Origin: Sporobolomyces roseus
Taxonomy: Eukaryota; Basidiomycota; Microbotryomycetes; Sporidiobolales; Sporidiobolaceae
Reading direction: 5' to 3'
Assembly (NCBI GenBank): GCA_016617785.1
Contig: JADILM010000007.1
Span: 186,001 to 250,000 of the forward strand
Length of the DNA stretch: 64,000 bases
Part shown: piece by piece, positions 34,549 to 47,074 of the stretch
How positions within the stretch are numbered: the first letter of the stretch is position 1
How the letters are laid out: each line of letters starts with the position of its first letter
The notes under the pieces: model-generated
Databases searched by the model: none
The model's input: the letters and a program-made list of their open reading frames with translations, nothing else
Told to the model about the DNA's origin: nothing
Translations under genes and position numbers: made by a program

Positions 34549-35399
34549 ATGGCACAATCACCAGCGAAAGGGAAGAAGACAACAGTTGTAGCAAAGAAGA
34601 CTACCACCGTACAGAAACGCTTAGCTCAACAAACTCTCTCCGGTCAACCCGCTCAGGCGCCAGGAGGAAGGAAATCAACTGGACACAAAGCAGTAGGAGG
34701 TGGTGGCAAGGGTAAAGGGAAAGGTGAGCTACACACTCTCTTGCTCTCGAGTGGGAAGCGAGTACTGATTTGGAGAGACGTTGGCGACGCTAGCTCCGGC
34801 TAAAGCTCCTCCTCAAAAGAAACCTCATCGATTCAGACCGGGGACAGTTGCGTTAAGGGAGATCAGACATTATCAGAAGAGTACAGATTTGTTGTTGAGG
34901 AGGTTACCATTCGCGAGATTGGTGAGTTTCTGCTTTCGTTCTCGTTTCTCGCACATTCAACAGGCGTAAAAATGGCTGGGAGCGGCGTCGGAACAAGACA
35001 TTGTCAAGTCAATGCTGACGGACTGCTCGGGAGAAGGAAATTTTGGGAGAGAAGGATCAGGATTCGCAAGTATCGGAAATTCGCGACTGACCTCTCTCTC
35101 TCGTTATGTACAGGTTCGTGAAATCGCAACAGACTTCTTCGACGGTGACGACTCAGGGAATCATGTCGGGCTACGATGGCAATCCTCTGCGTTACTAGCT
35201 CTACAAGAAGCGACAGAAGCGTATGTTTCATTCCTCTCCAATCCCCTCTCGAAAGCGCATGCTGATCGTGATTCGAGTGAACAGGTATCTCGTGCATCTC
35301 TTTGAAGATTCAAACCTCTGTGCTCTGCATGCGAAACGAGTCACTATCATGCAGAGGGATATGCAACTGGTTCGAAGGATCAGAGGGGATTTCTTCTAG
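34549..35399 (+). CDS. Centromeric histone H3 variant (CENP-A/Cse4/Cnp1)
   Basis: Four exons (34549-34723, 34794-34921, 35114-35220, 35285-35399) give 174 residues. The histone fold is clear: [20 protein letters not shown] (alpha-N), [11 protein letters not shown] (alpha-1), [20 protein letters not shown] (alpha-2) and [20 protein letters not shown] (alpha-3). Against canonical H3, the lysine-rich N-tail is divergent, Trp replaces Phe before QSS, and loop 1 is about eight residues longer ([16 protein letters not shown]). These features identify the centromeric variant, which marks and builds kinetochore chromatin. The N-tail keeps an H3-like RKSTGHKA. Canonical H3 would be nearly identical to other eukaryotes, so this is not it. 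Confidence 0.9.
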
Positions 35400-35867
35400 G
35401 GAAAGATCAATGGCGAACGTTATCTCGTCCGACTGGAAGGCATTGTAGGCGAGATCGTCGAGGCGCTTGGAGGGAGGAGGCTGTTCATACCCTGAGTTTG
35501 AGGTGAAGAGGAGAAGGGATTTCGGTTTACTCGGTTGTACTATTGTTCGGTTTCTGTCTTCTCCTGAGGTCTTTTCTGTGCTGATTTATACCTCTACTAC
35601 TACTCTGACTGCTCTTTTTTGTACGCTATACACGCTCACGAAAGTTGATCTTTTTCGAAACCGTTCGCCTTTTCGAAAGTAGTCGGAGCTGTACTATCGG
35701 CGGCTCCCTCTCGCTAGTGCTCGAGTTGATTTGGAATTGTGACAGTGTTCGAACGCTCGGAGACGCCGCGCAGAGCCATCCGAGGTAGCAAAGAGAACTT
35801 GTGCTCTCCACAGAAGCAAAACACTTGTCGCATCGATACTGGATCGTTTCTCATGCACAGAGACATT
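35400..35867. other. Convergent intergenic region
   Basis: Lies between the 3' ends of the CENP-A gene (plus) and the F-box gene (minus). No exon or RNA gene is supported. Confidence 0.5.
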
Positions 35868-37500
35868 CTACAAGCACCGATCCCGTTTACCGTGCAAGTG
35901 GAAAATCTCTTTCACAGGTTTCGCCTTGACCTCGAGAATCTCGAACCCTCTCCGATATTTCCTGCCTTTGCCGTGTAGAGCGAGCTTCAGGAAACCGATT
36001 GAAGGAAGACGCTTGAAGAGGATGCAGGCAGAGACGTCCAGGTCCTCTTCGTAAGGATCAGTTGCTAGCAAGTCTTCACAACCAGGCACTTCGGGACTCG
36101 ATGTTTCGTTCGGACAGTACATGTTCCTATATGCCGAAGGTCCAATCAGCAGTCAGCTTATAGTGAAATACAGGGAGGATTCAGGACGAACGTCTCGAGA
36201 GATTCCAGTTTGGTGAGAGACGATATTGTTCTGATCAATCGATCCTGTCGATCTTGTCGAAATCGTCAGTAATCGCATTGATCGGGATGTAAAGGCTTTG
36301 ACGAGACTCACGAGTCGAAGGTCTGAGAACTCTCTCCAGAAGCTCGGGACATCTTCGTCGTCCTCGTCCTGACGGTAGCCGAGAATCAAGGTCAGGTGCT
36401 CGAGATTCTTGAACCTCGACAATGCTTGTGCGACCCTGCCGTCAGCTCGCTTGAGACTCTCTACCCTCTTGCAAGAGAGATGGGGCAAGATGATGCCGCC
36501 GAGCGCATCGGGAACCGAAAGTATTCGAATTGTACTGATCGACGTGACTTTGGCGAAGGCTTGAAGGGAGTTGACAAGGTCGTCTTCATTCGGATAAGCA
36601 CAGCAAGGTTTCAAGATGCAGAGATCGAGGGTGATTGTTTTGAGTGAGAGCTTCGAGAGGTCGATTTGACGTTCCTACAAAACGAGAGCGAATCAACGGA
36701 TATGCCAACGATCCCGATCTGGATGAAGCCTACCTCGATACCTCGATAGATGGTCTCGAATGCAGGCTTTCGGATTTCGGTCAAGGTGAGAGACTCGAGC
36801 TTCGATAGAGCTTGCCAATCGAACCAACGATTGTCGAAGCCGGATGTCCTTTGGAGGGAAAGGTGAACCAAGCTCTCGGGAAGTGAGCCATCAATCGCGG
36901 GTTCTACACGACCTCCCGTAAGCGTGAGTCGTTCGAGTCGTTCGAACTTCTGGAATTCCCAGGGAAGACTCGAAGAAGGCGCTCCCGTCAGAATTCGGAG
37001 ACGCTCGCAGCCCTGCAAAGCGCCCCAAATTGCGGTCCAGTCGTTTCCGGTTGTAGCTTGGAAGTTGTAGTCCCCGTCACACAGCCCCTGCGGAGGGACC
37101 GGATAAGTCAGGCCTGAAACTGCTCATCGGAATCGTCGCTACGCACTCTTGCAAATTCGAATTCCTCTATGGCTTTTGCTTTCTCAACAACGCTCGAGAG
37201 TAATTCCAGCTCGCTATCCCCTCCCCACGCATAGTCGTTCCACGCGGTGAATTTCTTGATGAACAAACACCTCCTTTTATCTTTCCCGAGATTCCTCAGG
37301 TACCTCTTGACGTTGTTTCTCTGCCTCTTGCTGAGCACAGTGGGAGCTACATATCCTATTTCGTAGTGTCGGTAAAGTAGGGGCTGAATGAAGGAGCGGA
37401 TCGTGCGCGAGGTGAGAGAGAGCTGAGCGAGGTCGGCAGTCTTCAGTTCGGCGGCGATGAGAGCGAAGAGAGTCAAGTTGAGGTATCGTGACTTCATCAC
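35868..37500 (-). CDS. F-box-like leucine-rich protein
   Basis: Five exons (37500-37147, 37087-36734, 36674-36312, 36244-36192, 36126-35868) splice in phase to 460 residues. The N-terminus resembles an F-box (LFALIAAELKTADLAQLSLT, then SFIQPLLYRHYEI), which recruits SKP1 of SCF ubiquitin ligases. The rest has irregular leucine-rich repeats (LERLTLTGG, LVHLSLQR, LESLTLTEI, LEHLTLI). Such proteins are often expanded in basidiomycetes. Substrate unknown. A related type of gene lies at 59420-60579. Confidence 0.75.
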
Positions 37501-37992
37501 GCCTGAATTTGGTCAAATGCGAGTGATGTAAAGGAGGAAGAGAGTCGAAAGAGGGAAAAAGGGAGAAGTCCGAGGCATTGACCGGAGCAGGCTGCGAGCG
37601 ACGATGACGACGAACAGGAGCGAACGCGAGGGCGACATGGTTGGGATGAAAGGCGAGATGCTAGTATCGGGAGCGAGGGAAACGTTTGAGTTAGCAGGGA
37701 CTGAGGTGAAGAATCGGCAGACTCACGCTTCAAGGCTCCTACACAGTCGCTGCTTCCTCCCCAGAAGCCACTCGGGCTCACATTTCGTGCCGAAACTAGC
37801 GTCAAAGCGAGAGGTGAGACGGAGCGGGGTCAAGCGAAGACGAGCAAGCCTCCAAAGCCTGTTCGACGTAGTGAGATTTTAGCGAGTTGAACGAAAAGAG
37901 CAGCCCTGCGAGTTACGAGAGAGTAGATACAAGAGTACAAGAGGGACTGATTAAGTGGATATTGATAAGTTCTATAAGTGAGAGTACTGCTT
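37501..37992. other. Intergenic
   Basis: Promoter side of the F-box gene and 3' side of the MFS gene. A 102-codon minus frame (37805-37497) is Ser-rich without motifs and is probably chance. Confidence 0.45.
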
Positions 37993-40580
37993 CTAATTCG
38001 ACACTGTTGTCGATTCTTCGTCGACGTTCTTCTTCTCCAGCGAGTCCTTCTTTGGTTCTTTCGCAATCTTCTTCTTCTCGATCAGGAAGAAGACGACGAA
38101 TCCATACGCTGCTATCACTGCTGAGACGAGGAAGACTTTGAAGAGTGAATCCTCCGCAACTCGACTGTTTGCAAAGCGAGGGATCAGTCAAGAGAAGCTC
38201 TTCGGTGGGGAGGGGAAGGAGAGAGACTCACATGACAGCAGGCAAGTATTCAGCTTCGACGACGTTCCTGAATTCACTAACACCCGACTCGACAATCTCA
38301 ACAGCGTTGACTCCAGCGATCTTTGAAACCCCGTTCTTGAAGAAGTTCGCGTAGATCGCTTCTGAAGCAGAGACCGAGACTGTCGCACTCCAGATCTGGA
38401 AGAAACAGACGAGTGCTGACGCTTTTGGTCGATCTTCAGGTTTCGCCACTGCAGATAAAAGTAGATGAGCTCCCATTCCGAGGGAGAGAAGGTGAAGAAA
38501 GATAGAAACGCACAAACTTGGGAAGCGATGAAAGAGAGCATGTACAGAGCTCCCATACCAGAACCCGCGATCATCTGATATCCAGTCTGTATATAGAACG
38601 AGCCATCGTAAGCTTAATGCACGAAATCAGAATCCATCACGACTGACCCATTTTCCGACTGAAGTGGTATCAGTCATCGTTGAGAACAGTCCAGCACCGA
38701 TCGAAGTGAGTACAAGACCATAAGCCATTGGGTAATGCCAGTTGCCCCATCTATCGACGACCAAAAGAGTGAGCTCGTTCGAAGGGGTGAAACAGAATTG
38801 AGTGGGGAAACTCACCTTGAGCAAACCCATCCTGCAATAATGCCGCTCGCCATGTTGAGCAAGATCAATGGTAACATTTGAACACCAGATCGGAGAGGCG
38901 ATGATCCTTGAACGGTTTGAAAGTCTGTAAAGAAAAGGGTCGAAGGATGAGTCTATCACTCTGTTTGCTTCGAAGGCGAGTATTGACGTACAGATAGGAA
39001 TGAAGTAGATAAGGGAGTAGAAGGTGACACCGCACGCGAATTGAGCTGAATCAAGGATCACCAGCTCTCAGCATCCGCCAGAGTTGGACGAGAGAACGAA
39101 CAGATGACTCACGACCAAGTGCGAGAGCTCCGAGGTTACGAGAAGTCAACAAACGAATCGAAATGGATGATCTATCTCCCAACCAAGCCTCGAATCCAAT
39201 AAAGACCATAAAGATGACGACAAATCCGACCAGAAGTCCAATAATCGTTGACGAAGACCAAGGATCTTGGATACCTCCTCGCTGTAGACGTTGAGACGCG
39301 TCAGTATACGGTGCAGAGCGAGAATGAGGAGGACTACATACCTGTAAAGCGAGCAAGAGGCAAACGGTCGAACTGAGCAACAACACCGCTCCTCCCCAAT
39401 CCATCCTCATCAATCGTTCTTTCACCGTGTACTGTTGAGGGATTCGGGGAGGATCGCAGAAGAGGAAAATGGCGGCTAGGACGAAGGGAGTCGGGATGAG
39501 ACAGATCCAGAAACACCACCTCCAACCGATTGTCGAAGTCAAGGATCCGCCGATCTATACGAGAGCTGTCAGTGAGTCGTGAAAAGATGTATGGACAGAG
39601 AGAGAGAGAGGCTTACGAGAGGTCCGATGACTGTTCCCGAACCGCTAGAAAAGTGTGAGAATCGAGAGTCAGCCGAGAGTCACATCCGAGAGAGTAGCGA
39701 GAGCGCAAACGTACTAGCATGCGTTCATGAGAGAAGTAAAGATAGCCTGTACACGCATAGGTAGAGTATTGGCAGCGATAGCGAGAACTAATCAAAAACG
39801 GACAAACGATCATCAGTCTCCCAAATGAATCGAGATAAGCTCGTCCGACTCACTTCCGATGAACAATCCAGCGTATCCCAACCCTTGCATAGCTCTACCC
39901 GCAATGAACGTAGCCGAGTTTTGCGCGACGGCACAAATCAAAGTCCCAATCTCGAAAGTCACGAATGCGGTTGTGAAGCACCATTTTTGAGGGAAGAATT
40001 GGAAGGCCCGACCATAGAGCGGTTGGAAGGAACAACAGGTGAGGAGGTAGGCGGAACCGTCTGTGCGGGAGGAATCACATGGGGAAATGGAGAGGTCAGT
40101 GAACCGTTGAATGAGGATTTCGGGACTTTTATGGAAGTTGAGGAGAGGAGTGGGTGAACTCACACCATCCGATGTCTTGTAAAGCTTGGAAGTCATTCGA
40201 GATTGAGGGAGTAGCGGAAACAACGATAGTTTGTTCCAATCCGACCAAGAATTCGACGAGCAACTACAATTCACCTCATTTGTTAGCCTCGATCTCGCTT
40301 GATAGAGTAAGAGACGACATACCATAGCGATCATCAACAATACCAGCCTGACCCCTGTGAGTGGTTTAGCACCACTATTCGGTACTTGATCTTTCCCGCT
40401 ATTGAAATCGATCGATCCATCCCTCTCCCTCTCTTGCTTCTCTGATTCCGCCGGGGTTCCAATTACAGTAGTAGCATCCGTTGATGATACTCTACGTTGT
40501 CGTTCCTCTTTCAATGCGAGTTCTCCTAATCCTGGTCGATGATCTTCTTCATTTGAAGTTTGATGTGGTCGACTAGACAT
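37993..40580 (-). CDS. MFS transporter, DHA2-like 14-span drug/H+ antiporter
   Basis: Many small exons on the minus strand encode a multispan transporter. A hydrophilic N-terminus of about 75 residues (MSSRPHQTS...) leads to the first span (LTGVRLVLLMIAMV). Family motifs include an LYGRAFQFFPQKW loop at the motif A position and AGRAMQGLGYAGLF, matching the RxxQGxGxA block of DHA2 carriers. Further landmarks are a GSGTVIGPLIGG-like motif C across an intron and GWRWCFWICLIP. The number of hydrophobic stretches fits 14 spans. The last exon (from 38172) ends in a Lys-rich tail. It probably exports drugs or metabolites at the plasma membrane. Substrate unknown. No biosynthetic cluster surrounds it. 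Confidence 0.85.
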
Positions 40581-40981
40581 TGTTCGCGTCTATGTATATG
40601 ATATTGAAGCAGCTGAAGGGTTATGTGTGAGAAGCCAGAGTGGAGAATTGAAATGAAAGTGGAAAAAAAGAAGAAGAAGAAAAGACGGGCGAGTTTTTTT
40701 GAACTTGAAAGTGGAATCGGGTTCGAGTCCGGGTGCGAACGACACGCTTCGAGTCGACTCCAACCGCGCTCTAACCGACTGATGACAAACTGCTGGTGCG
40801 CAAACGAGTCAATTTGAAGCCCCGCGAACACGTCTAGCCGCCATTCCGCGAGGAGTATGATCGTTGAAAAGGTACAATTCCACTCTATGAAGTTATGTGC
40901 AACCAAACGACGAGAGACAAAAAGAAAGCAATGCGACCGATTAAATAAGCGTTATACAACAGATTCCTGCTCCCCGTTCGT
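40581..40981. other. Intergenic
   Basis: Promoter of the MFS gene and 3' end of the next minus-strand gene. A purine-rich tract lies at about 40659-40684. A GGGTTCGAGTCC at about 40718 resembles a tRNA B box but has no cloverleaf. Confidence 0.5.
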
Positions 40982-43900
40982 TCATAGAGGTATATCCACC
41001 TCGTCTATCCGTCCTCTCGTTGTTGTTGGAAAGAGATCCCCTCCCTCATTCACGAACACCCCTTCTCCGCTCATTTTCTCCCGCAAAACCTCGTCCACTC
41101 GTTTCCTCACTAACGTAATCAATGTCCCTTCCTCCTCATTCCAACAAACGTCCTCATCCACTCTACTCAACATCTCCGCCGACCATAAATATGAATCTTC
41201 AAATTCTGGCGGAATTGAGGAGGAAGAGTTGGGGGAGCAGGAAGGGAGGGAGGATCCAGAGGTGGTTTGAGCGAGGATCCAACGAGAGGGGAGGGAGGAA
41301 ACGCCACAAGTTTCTTGCTCGCAGAGTCGCATGACGCTAGAGGAAACAGAGGAGATTATTGATCAGTTCGATCAATAGTCCTGATGAAAGAGAAGAGAGA
41401 GGGAGGTTACCCTTCGCTATACATCGTAGCAGGTCCAGCTTTACACACGGTATCGTCAATTACATAGGGAGAGTACGTAGATGAACGAACGAGAGCGTAC
41501 CTTTCAATCTCAAACCAGGGAACTTTTCGAGTTGTTCTGCCGGTCCGAACGGAATCGAACATGCAGTTTCTAACATTCTCTGACCTGCTCCACCCCACTC
41601 TGGTCCTGCTATCAGTAGGCTTTTACTGCGCACGACAACACAAATGGTCAGCAAGCGAAAGCAAGTGAAGAAAGAGAATGAAAAGGCTTACTCGACGAAC
41701 TCCTGAGTCGCAACATAACCAACGAACGATCAGCTAACGCACACCGTTCGAGAGAAAAGTGGCCACTCACCTTTTCTACTATCACCCCTGGACCAGCTCT
41801 CACGACCTCGCTCAAATCCCTCAAGAACACGGTATCGACATCGACGAACACCCCTCCAAACTTCGCCAACAATAACAATCTGATCAAATCCCTCCTCGTC
41901 ATACTCGGCATCTCCACCTCTCTCCTATACTCTAAATCCTTCCATTCTTTCATCTCATCGAGACATGTTCCGACAGAGAGGGATTCGTTGAATTGTCGGA
42001 ACTCGATGAGGGAACCGTAGGGGGTGTAGCGGGAGATGAATGTTGAGGGGGGAGGGGTTTCATACCACCAGATTAGGCGGTTGAGCGAGGTGGGAGAAGA
42101 GGATTGGGTAGCAAGCCAGGAATCTGTCGTGAGGGAGAAAGTAGGGGTTCTCCATTTCCGTCCGGACCAAAAGAGATGCGTCTGCGAGTCTCAAAGATGA
42201 CATTAATGATCTCGTATGGAGATGACTGATGCGATAGAGAGAGAAACGCACGATCAATCCCTCATCAGGTAATGGATAAACTGGACAACCTTCCTTCGTC
42301 AACTGTAAATCCGGATCTGTCCTCCCTTCCCTCACAACATCAGCGCTTCCCCCACTCCGATACAAACAGAGAGTGAAGATAACTCACCTTCCCTCCATTC
42401 CCCCTCTTCATGACTCTTCTCCCAACTCCTCCTAACACAAGTCGTATCCTCTCTCGGAACCTCCCATCTACTCGCCTCTAATCCCCTCCCCACAAAATAA
42501 TCTTTCAAATCCCTCAAACCTCTTCTATCTAGTTTCCCGTTACTCAAGTGAGTCAAACTTGAAAGGACAATTAATAATCCAGTTGCGATGGCGAGTTTCG
42601 ATGGGGTTGGCGTATACATATCTGGCTGAGAAGGGGGAGGCAAGATGGGAGATGTGGTGGAGAATGAGGAGGAGGGAGTGTCGGGGAGATGAGTGGCGGA
42701 AATGGAATCTTTCGAGGTGAGGGGCGAGGAATCTTCAGAGGTGGAAAGTTCGACGTAATCTCTTCCTCCTACTCGCGGCGTCGAACGAGTACTATCATCG
42801 CCTACTTCTTTATAGTGATTGTAGGCTGACATCGAGATGGGAAAAGGTTAGCTCAAGAATCTCGAGAAACCTGAGCAGAGGAGAGGGGAGACGGGACTCA
42901 CTCCAAGTTGCTAGAGTCAATACGCCAATCCCGAAAGTTGTTCTAAAATCCAATCCATCCGTAACAGGGAAGAACAAGTGTTGTAACATGAATACTGTAG
43001 TGATACAGAGCGAACTCCCAACGAGTTTCACTAAATTGTCCCGTTGCCTCAGGATCAATGCTACGACGAGTCCGGTAGCGGCGGTGACGGTGACCACTAA
43101 GGAGAATGCTGGGATTGAGGCGAGGGTCGAGGAGGCTTCTATGGGTGCGTTGAGGTTCGAAAGGATGGCTGCGATTCCAGAGAAAAGCGCTCCCCATAGG
43201 TAAAGATAAGTCTAACAACTCTTCATCTGCTCATCAGTTCGACACGCGATAGATCAGAAGAAGAGAGTGCCCACCTGAGCTTGCCAGAACCCGATATCTT
43301 CTTTCAGAGCCAATTCCGTATAAACCGACGAACAAGCACTAACGATTCCCACTGTCAATCCAATCACTGGCCCACTGATCAAATCCCCAAAACTGATATT
43401 CCCCCTCTGAGATGAATCCCATAATGCTTCTGGTGATCCAGCTAAGATCAAACCAAACGTCAAGACTCCTAAAGATATCCACATTGGTTCTGATCTTCTT
43501 CGACGAATGACGAAATGATGCAAGATTGCTGTGAGGGGTAGCTACACACTCGAGACAACTCTATCAGCTCATCATGCATTTAGAAGGATACAGGTAGAGA
43601 GTACTGACTTTGGTTAAAACGCAAACTTGCAACAAAGCGGGACTAGTAATCTTCAACCCAGTGAAATACAACACGTTGTTTGTCCCGTACAATGCTGCGG
43701 GAATGGCGAACCTCGCATAAGGTTTCAAATAGTTGTAGTAAGATTCTTGAGGAGATTTAGTTGACAAGATGAATTTGGGTTGATTCGGGGGAGTAGACCA
43801 CAACACTCCCACTACCGCTACTACCAACTTCAATACCTCGGATCTAACTCACTCCTATCGTGTTAGCTCAGAGTGTGAGGAAGAGGTGATTGTAACTGAC

Positions 43901-44016
43901 CCAAAAGTTAATGCGGAAGGAGCTAAAGAAACTCCAGAATGTAGAGCTCCGAACACTAGTAGAGCTCGTGTAGTATCGACTGTGACATAAAGAGATAGTA
44001 GAAGTGCTGCTGACAT
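40982..44016 (-). CDS. Nucleotide-sugar transporter fused to a DXD glycosyltransferase
   Basis: From 44016 the minus strand encodes an SLC35A-type nucleotide-sugar transporter. It has LTFG-SEVLKLVVAVVGVLW across a splice, then AALYGTNNVLYFTGLKITSP and LLQVCVLTKLPLTAILH, then later spans ending LTLATW. A regular intron (42901-42826, with a CTAAC branch) joins this in frame to TYNHYKEVGDD. The same open frame runs on through a Ser/Pro linker and one membrane span (LAIATGLLIVLSSLTH) into a Golgi glycosyltransferase domain with the DXD motif (KFGGVFVDVDTVFLRDL) and C-terminal exons to 40982. The total is about 800 residues. Transport of a UDP- or GDP-sugar into the Golgi and its use by the attached transferase would be coupled. 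Two separate genes are possible, since an ATG (42832) overlaps the acceptor of the joining intron. Confidence 0.65.
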
Positions 44017-44307
44017 GGTCTCTCGACCCGCGAGGGATCCTATGAGAATGGAAAGGAAGGAAGAGGAGGGAAAGAAGGAAGGAAAGGAATTCCGCCGGAC
44101 TCTTGGTCCCGACGCATCTCGCAAACCCGCAAGATGAAAACGGTGACAGTCTTAGTAGGCGGTACAGAACACGGCAATGAACGCGAAACAGCGACCCGAA
44201 AATCGTAGAACGATATTCGAATTTTTGCGACCTGCGAAATTCCTATTGCCTCTACAACCATACAATCTCTATCCACTCTCTCAGTACAGCTCCTCCGTGA
44301 CCCTCGC

Positions 44308-46947
44308 CTAATCCTGCAATAGAGCTTGTACTATATGACCCACTCTCAACATTCTCAAATCCGAATAAGTTTGTCCACACCCAACGAAATAAATCGGTTG
44401 ACCCGTCGTATAAGTCATCGATAACGCTGCTCCGACCTACAAACCACAAACACTCAATCATCAGTCCCAATCTCAATCTCGCGGAGTAAAGAGGGGAGAG
44501 TTTACTTTATCATCAATCGTATCGAACCTGTTTTCGCTCTCAATCAGTGCCCATCCACTTCAGAAAAACAGAGAGACAGCTTACTTAGTCAGGATCATTC
44601 CATCTATTCCTCTCGCCTCTTTCTTTCCCCCTCCTCCACTTCCACCTCCAGAGGAAGCAGAGAAATCCCTCAAACTCCGATCGAACTTGACTAGTTGATC
44701 TACCGCTTCGTTACCTACCAATGCTTCTCCAACGAAAATGATCTTGTCTGGTTGATTCACTGAGATCAACTGTACGCACGAACACGAGCTCATGAGCACT
44801 GACAGAGGACAGAGGAGAGAGAGGGGAGAGGGGAGACACACTTTCGAGAGAGCTCGCATTAGGGGCTCGTTGTCTTGCATACGACCTGTAGGAACTCGAG
44901 GAGCTAACGACATCAGTCTCGATCTACGGAGCGATGTTAGGCCTCGACGAGAAACGTACCTGCAGTATCAATCAACACGACATCGAATCCATTCGATTTC
45001 GCTGTTCTCTGCCAGTATCAGCACCACTCCCCACTCATCCTACCTCGAAAGAGGTGAAAGCTCACCATAACTCAACGCATCCTTCGCGATTCCCGCCGCG
45101 TCTTTCCCATACCCTTTCTCAAACAACTCGACTCGTCCCAATCCCTCTCCTCCCAACTCGCCCAAATTCCTAGTATGAACCCTCAATTGCTCCACCGCTC
45201 CACTCCTGAAAGTATCACACGCGGCAATCAACACTTTGAATCGATTCTGTAACAACCAAAAAGCGACTTTTGACAAATTTGTCGATTTCCCAACTCCATT
45301 CACTCCGACGAATGTAATCGCATAAGGTTCCGCCTTCCCGACGGAGGAAGAGAGGGAACGTTTCCTAGTGATCTCGAGGAGAAGGTCGGTGGAGGTTTTG
45401 GGAGTGAGAACTCGAGTTAAAGCTTCTTCAACAGATTTTTGAACTTCCTTTTTCACCGCTCCCCAACCACTCACTTTCTTTCCTTCCAATGATCGACCGA
45501 CGGATTCGACTAGTTGGGTAGCGATAGGGGAAGCGACGTTTTTCGAGATGAGGTGGGACTGCATCGAGGCGAGAACGGGTTTGAGGGATTCTTTCGTGAG
45601 AGTTTGGGAGGTCGAGGTCGAGAGTGAGAGGCGGGAGAAGAAGGATGAGAATGTAGATTGAGAAGTGGAAGCGACAGGCGAGGAGGACGAGGTTTCGTCT
45701 TCAGAATCGTCGGATTCTTGGGATTTGATCGAGTAATCCGCTACTTCGTACATTCCTTGGTTGTCTCGTTTACCGAGCGCGTCTTTCGAGAGTAAGGAAT
45801 CTGTATCGATCGCTTTGGATGAGGATGAGGAGGAGGGATCGTTGGAAGAATAGTCGTAAGCTGCTAAATCGGCGGCTGATAAGGAGGAGTCGGCCCATTT
45901 AGTAGCGCTCTTTGCAGGTCTCTTCGCTTTGGCAGGTGATGCATCGGATCTAATCCACGATCTCGAGATCAGTAAAGTCTGAAGAGAGGGAGAGATAAAG
46001 GGGAAAAACAGCGTTACTCTGATCCAGCGTTACTTTCAGTATCCGTTCCACTCTTTCCTCCTACTCCCTTTCCTCCTTTCTGTCGTGCAGCTGCTTTTTG
46101 ACGAGCTTTCAAGGCGGCGATGTTGCGTGCTATTGTCGAGGCGTCCAAGGGTTCAGAGTCTTTTGAAGTGGAGGGACCGGAAGCGGGATTGGGCGCTGGT
46201 AATAGAAATTCAGGAGGAGAAGGATTGTGTAGGTCAGTAGAAGTAGGAATGGAAGTGAATTGACGAGAAACAAGAGAGTGAACTCACTTTCTGAAGGAGT
46301 TGAATCTGGTGAAGTATCAATCAATTGAGATGCCGCAGTCGACGTTCTAGGTTTCGTTCGTTTGTTCTGTGCGAAACTTTGCCGACCTACTCAGCTTTAA
46401 GTGAACGCGTAGTAAGAGGACAGATCTCTTTCGCACCTTTGCAGCTTCTCCTTCCAATTCCTTCAATATTTTATGGAACGTCTCATCCCACCCTTCCCAC
46501 ATGTCATTCCAATCCCGCTTCCCAATTGATCTTGACATCGTTTCTTTCCCTTTGCCCATTTCCATTAATCCCCTAACTTGTTCCCCCCAATCTCTGACAA
46601 AACTCTTCCTAGTCTTCTCCAATAGCTGTCCCGTATAAGTCAAGTTGAGGATCCTTTGATACGCGACGACAAAGATCAAATCCAAAGAGTTTTCATTGAT
46701 CCAAGAGAGGGAGTGTTGATCTTTATCCCATTTCGATACTTGGGATGAGGTGGAAGTGAGGGAAGAAGAAGTTCGTTGCTCGATGAGTGCTTCTCGGATG
46801 AGAGAGTCGATGGGAGAGGGAGAGGGAGTGAAGGAACGAGAGAATAGAACGAGTCCACCTTGAGTACTATACCAACGAGGGGAGAGTCAGTATTCAGTAT
46901 TCGAGGAGGTAGGGAAGAGCCTACAGTATGGTAAAATGATCGAGCAT
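44308..46947 (-). CDS. SRP101: Signal recognition particle receptor subunit alpha
   Basis: It docks SRP-ribosome complexes at the ER through a GTPase. The N-terminal longin-like SRX domain starts MLDHFTI, is spliced to [13 protein letters not shown], and continues with [16 protein letters not shown], as in SR-alpha proteins. A basic/Ser-rich linker ([15 protein letters not shown]) follows, then the NG domain. Its motifs are G1 [13 protein letters not shown], the insertion-box region [15 protein letters not shown]3 DTA-GRMQDN across an intron, and G4 TKFD across an intron. The C-terminus is [12 protein letters not shown] followed by a short helix. The start at 46947 was chosen from the MLD-F-T-I match. 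Neighbour: an RBR ligase gene starts 127 bp away on the other strand. Confidence 0.92.
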
Positions 46948-47074
46948 GATTAACGAGCGAGAGTAGTCCAAGTGTAAGAAGGAAAGAGAGATCAAACTTG
47001 TTTCGCGGGGTAAACAACAAACTCTTCTCCCTCCCTCCCTCCATTCACTCTAGAATGCTCCACTACATTCCAAG
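46948..47074. promoter_or_regulatory. 127-bp divergent promoter region
   Basis: It separates the ATG codons of SRP receptor alpha (minus) and the RBR ligase (plus). Such a short distance implies shared or overlapping promoter elements. I see no clear TATA box. Confidence 0.5.

Noticed and set aside
40700..40800. GGGTTCGAGTCC resembling a tRNA B box.
   Set aside because: No matching A box at the right distance and no acceptor stem on either strand.
42332..42832. Independent start of the glycosyltransferase at ATG 42832.
   Set aside because: The ATG overlaps the acceptor GATGTCAG of an intron that joins the transporter in frame, and TYNHYKE fits a transporter tail. It is kept as the alternative model.
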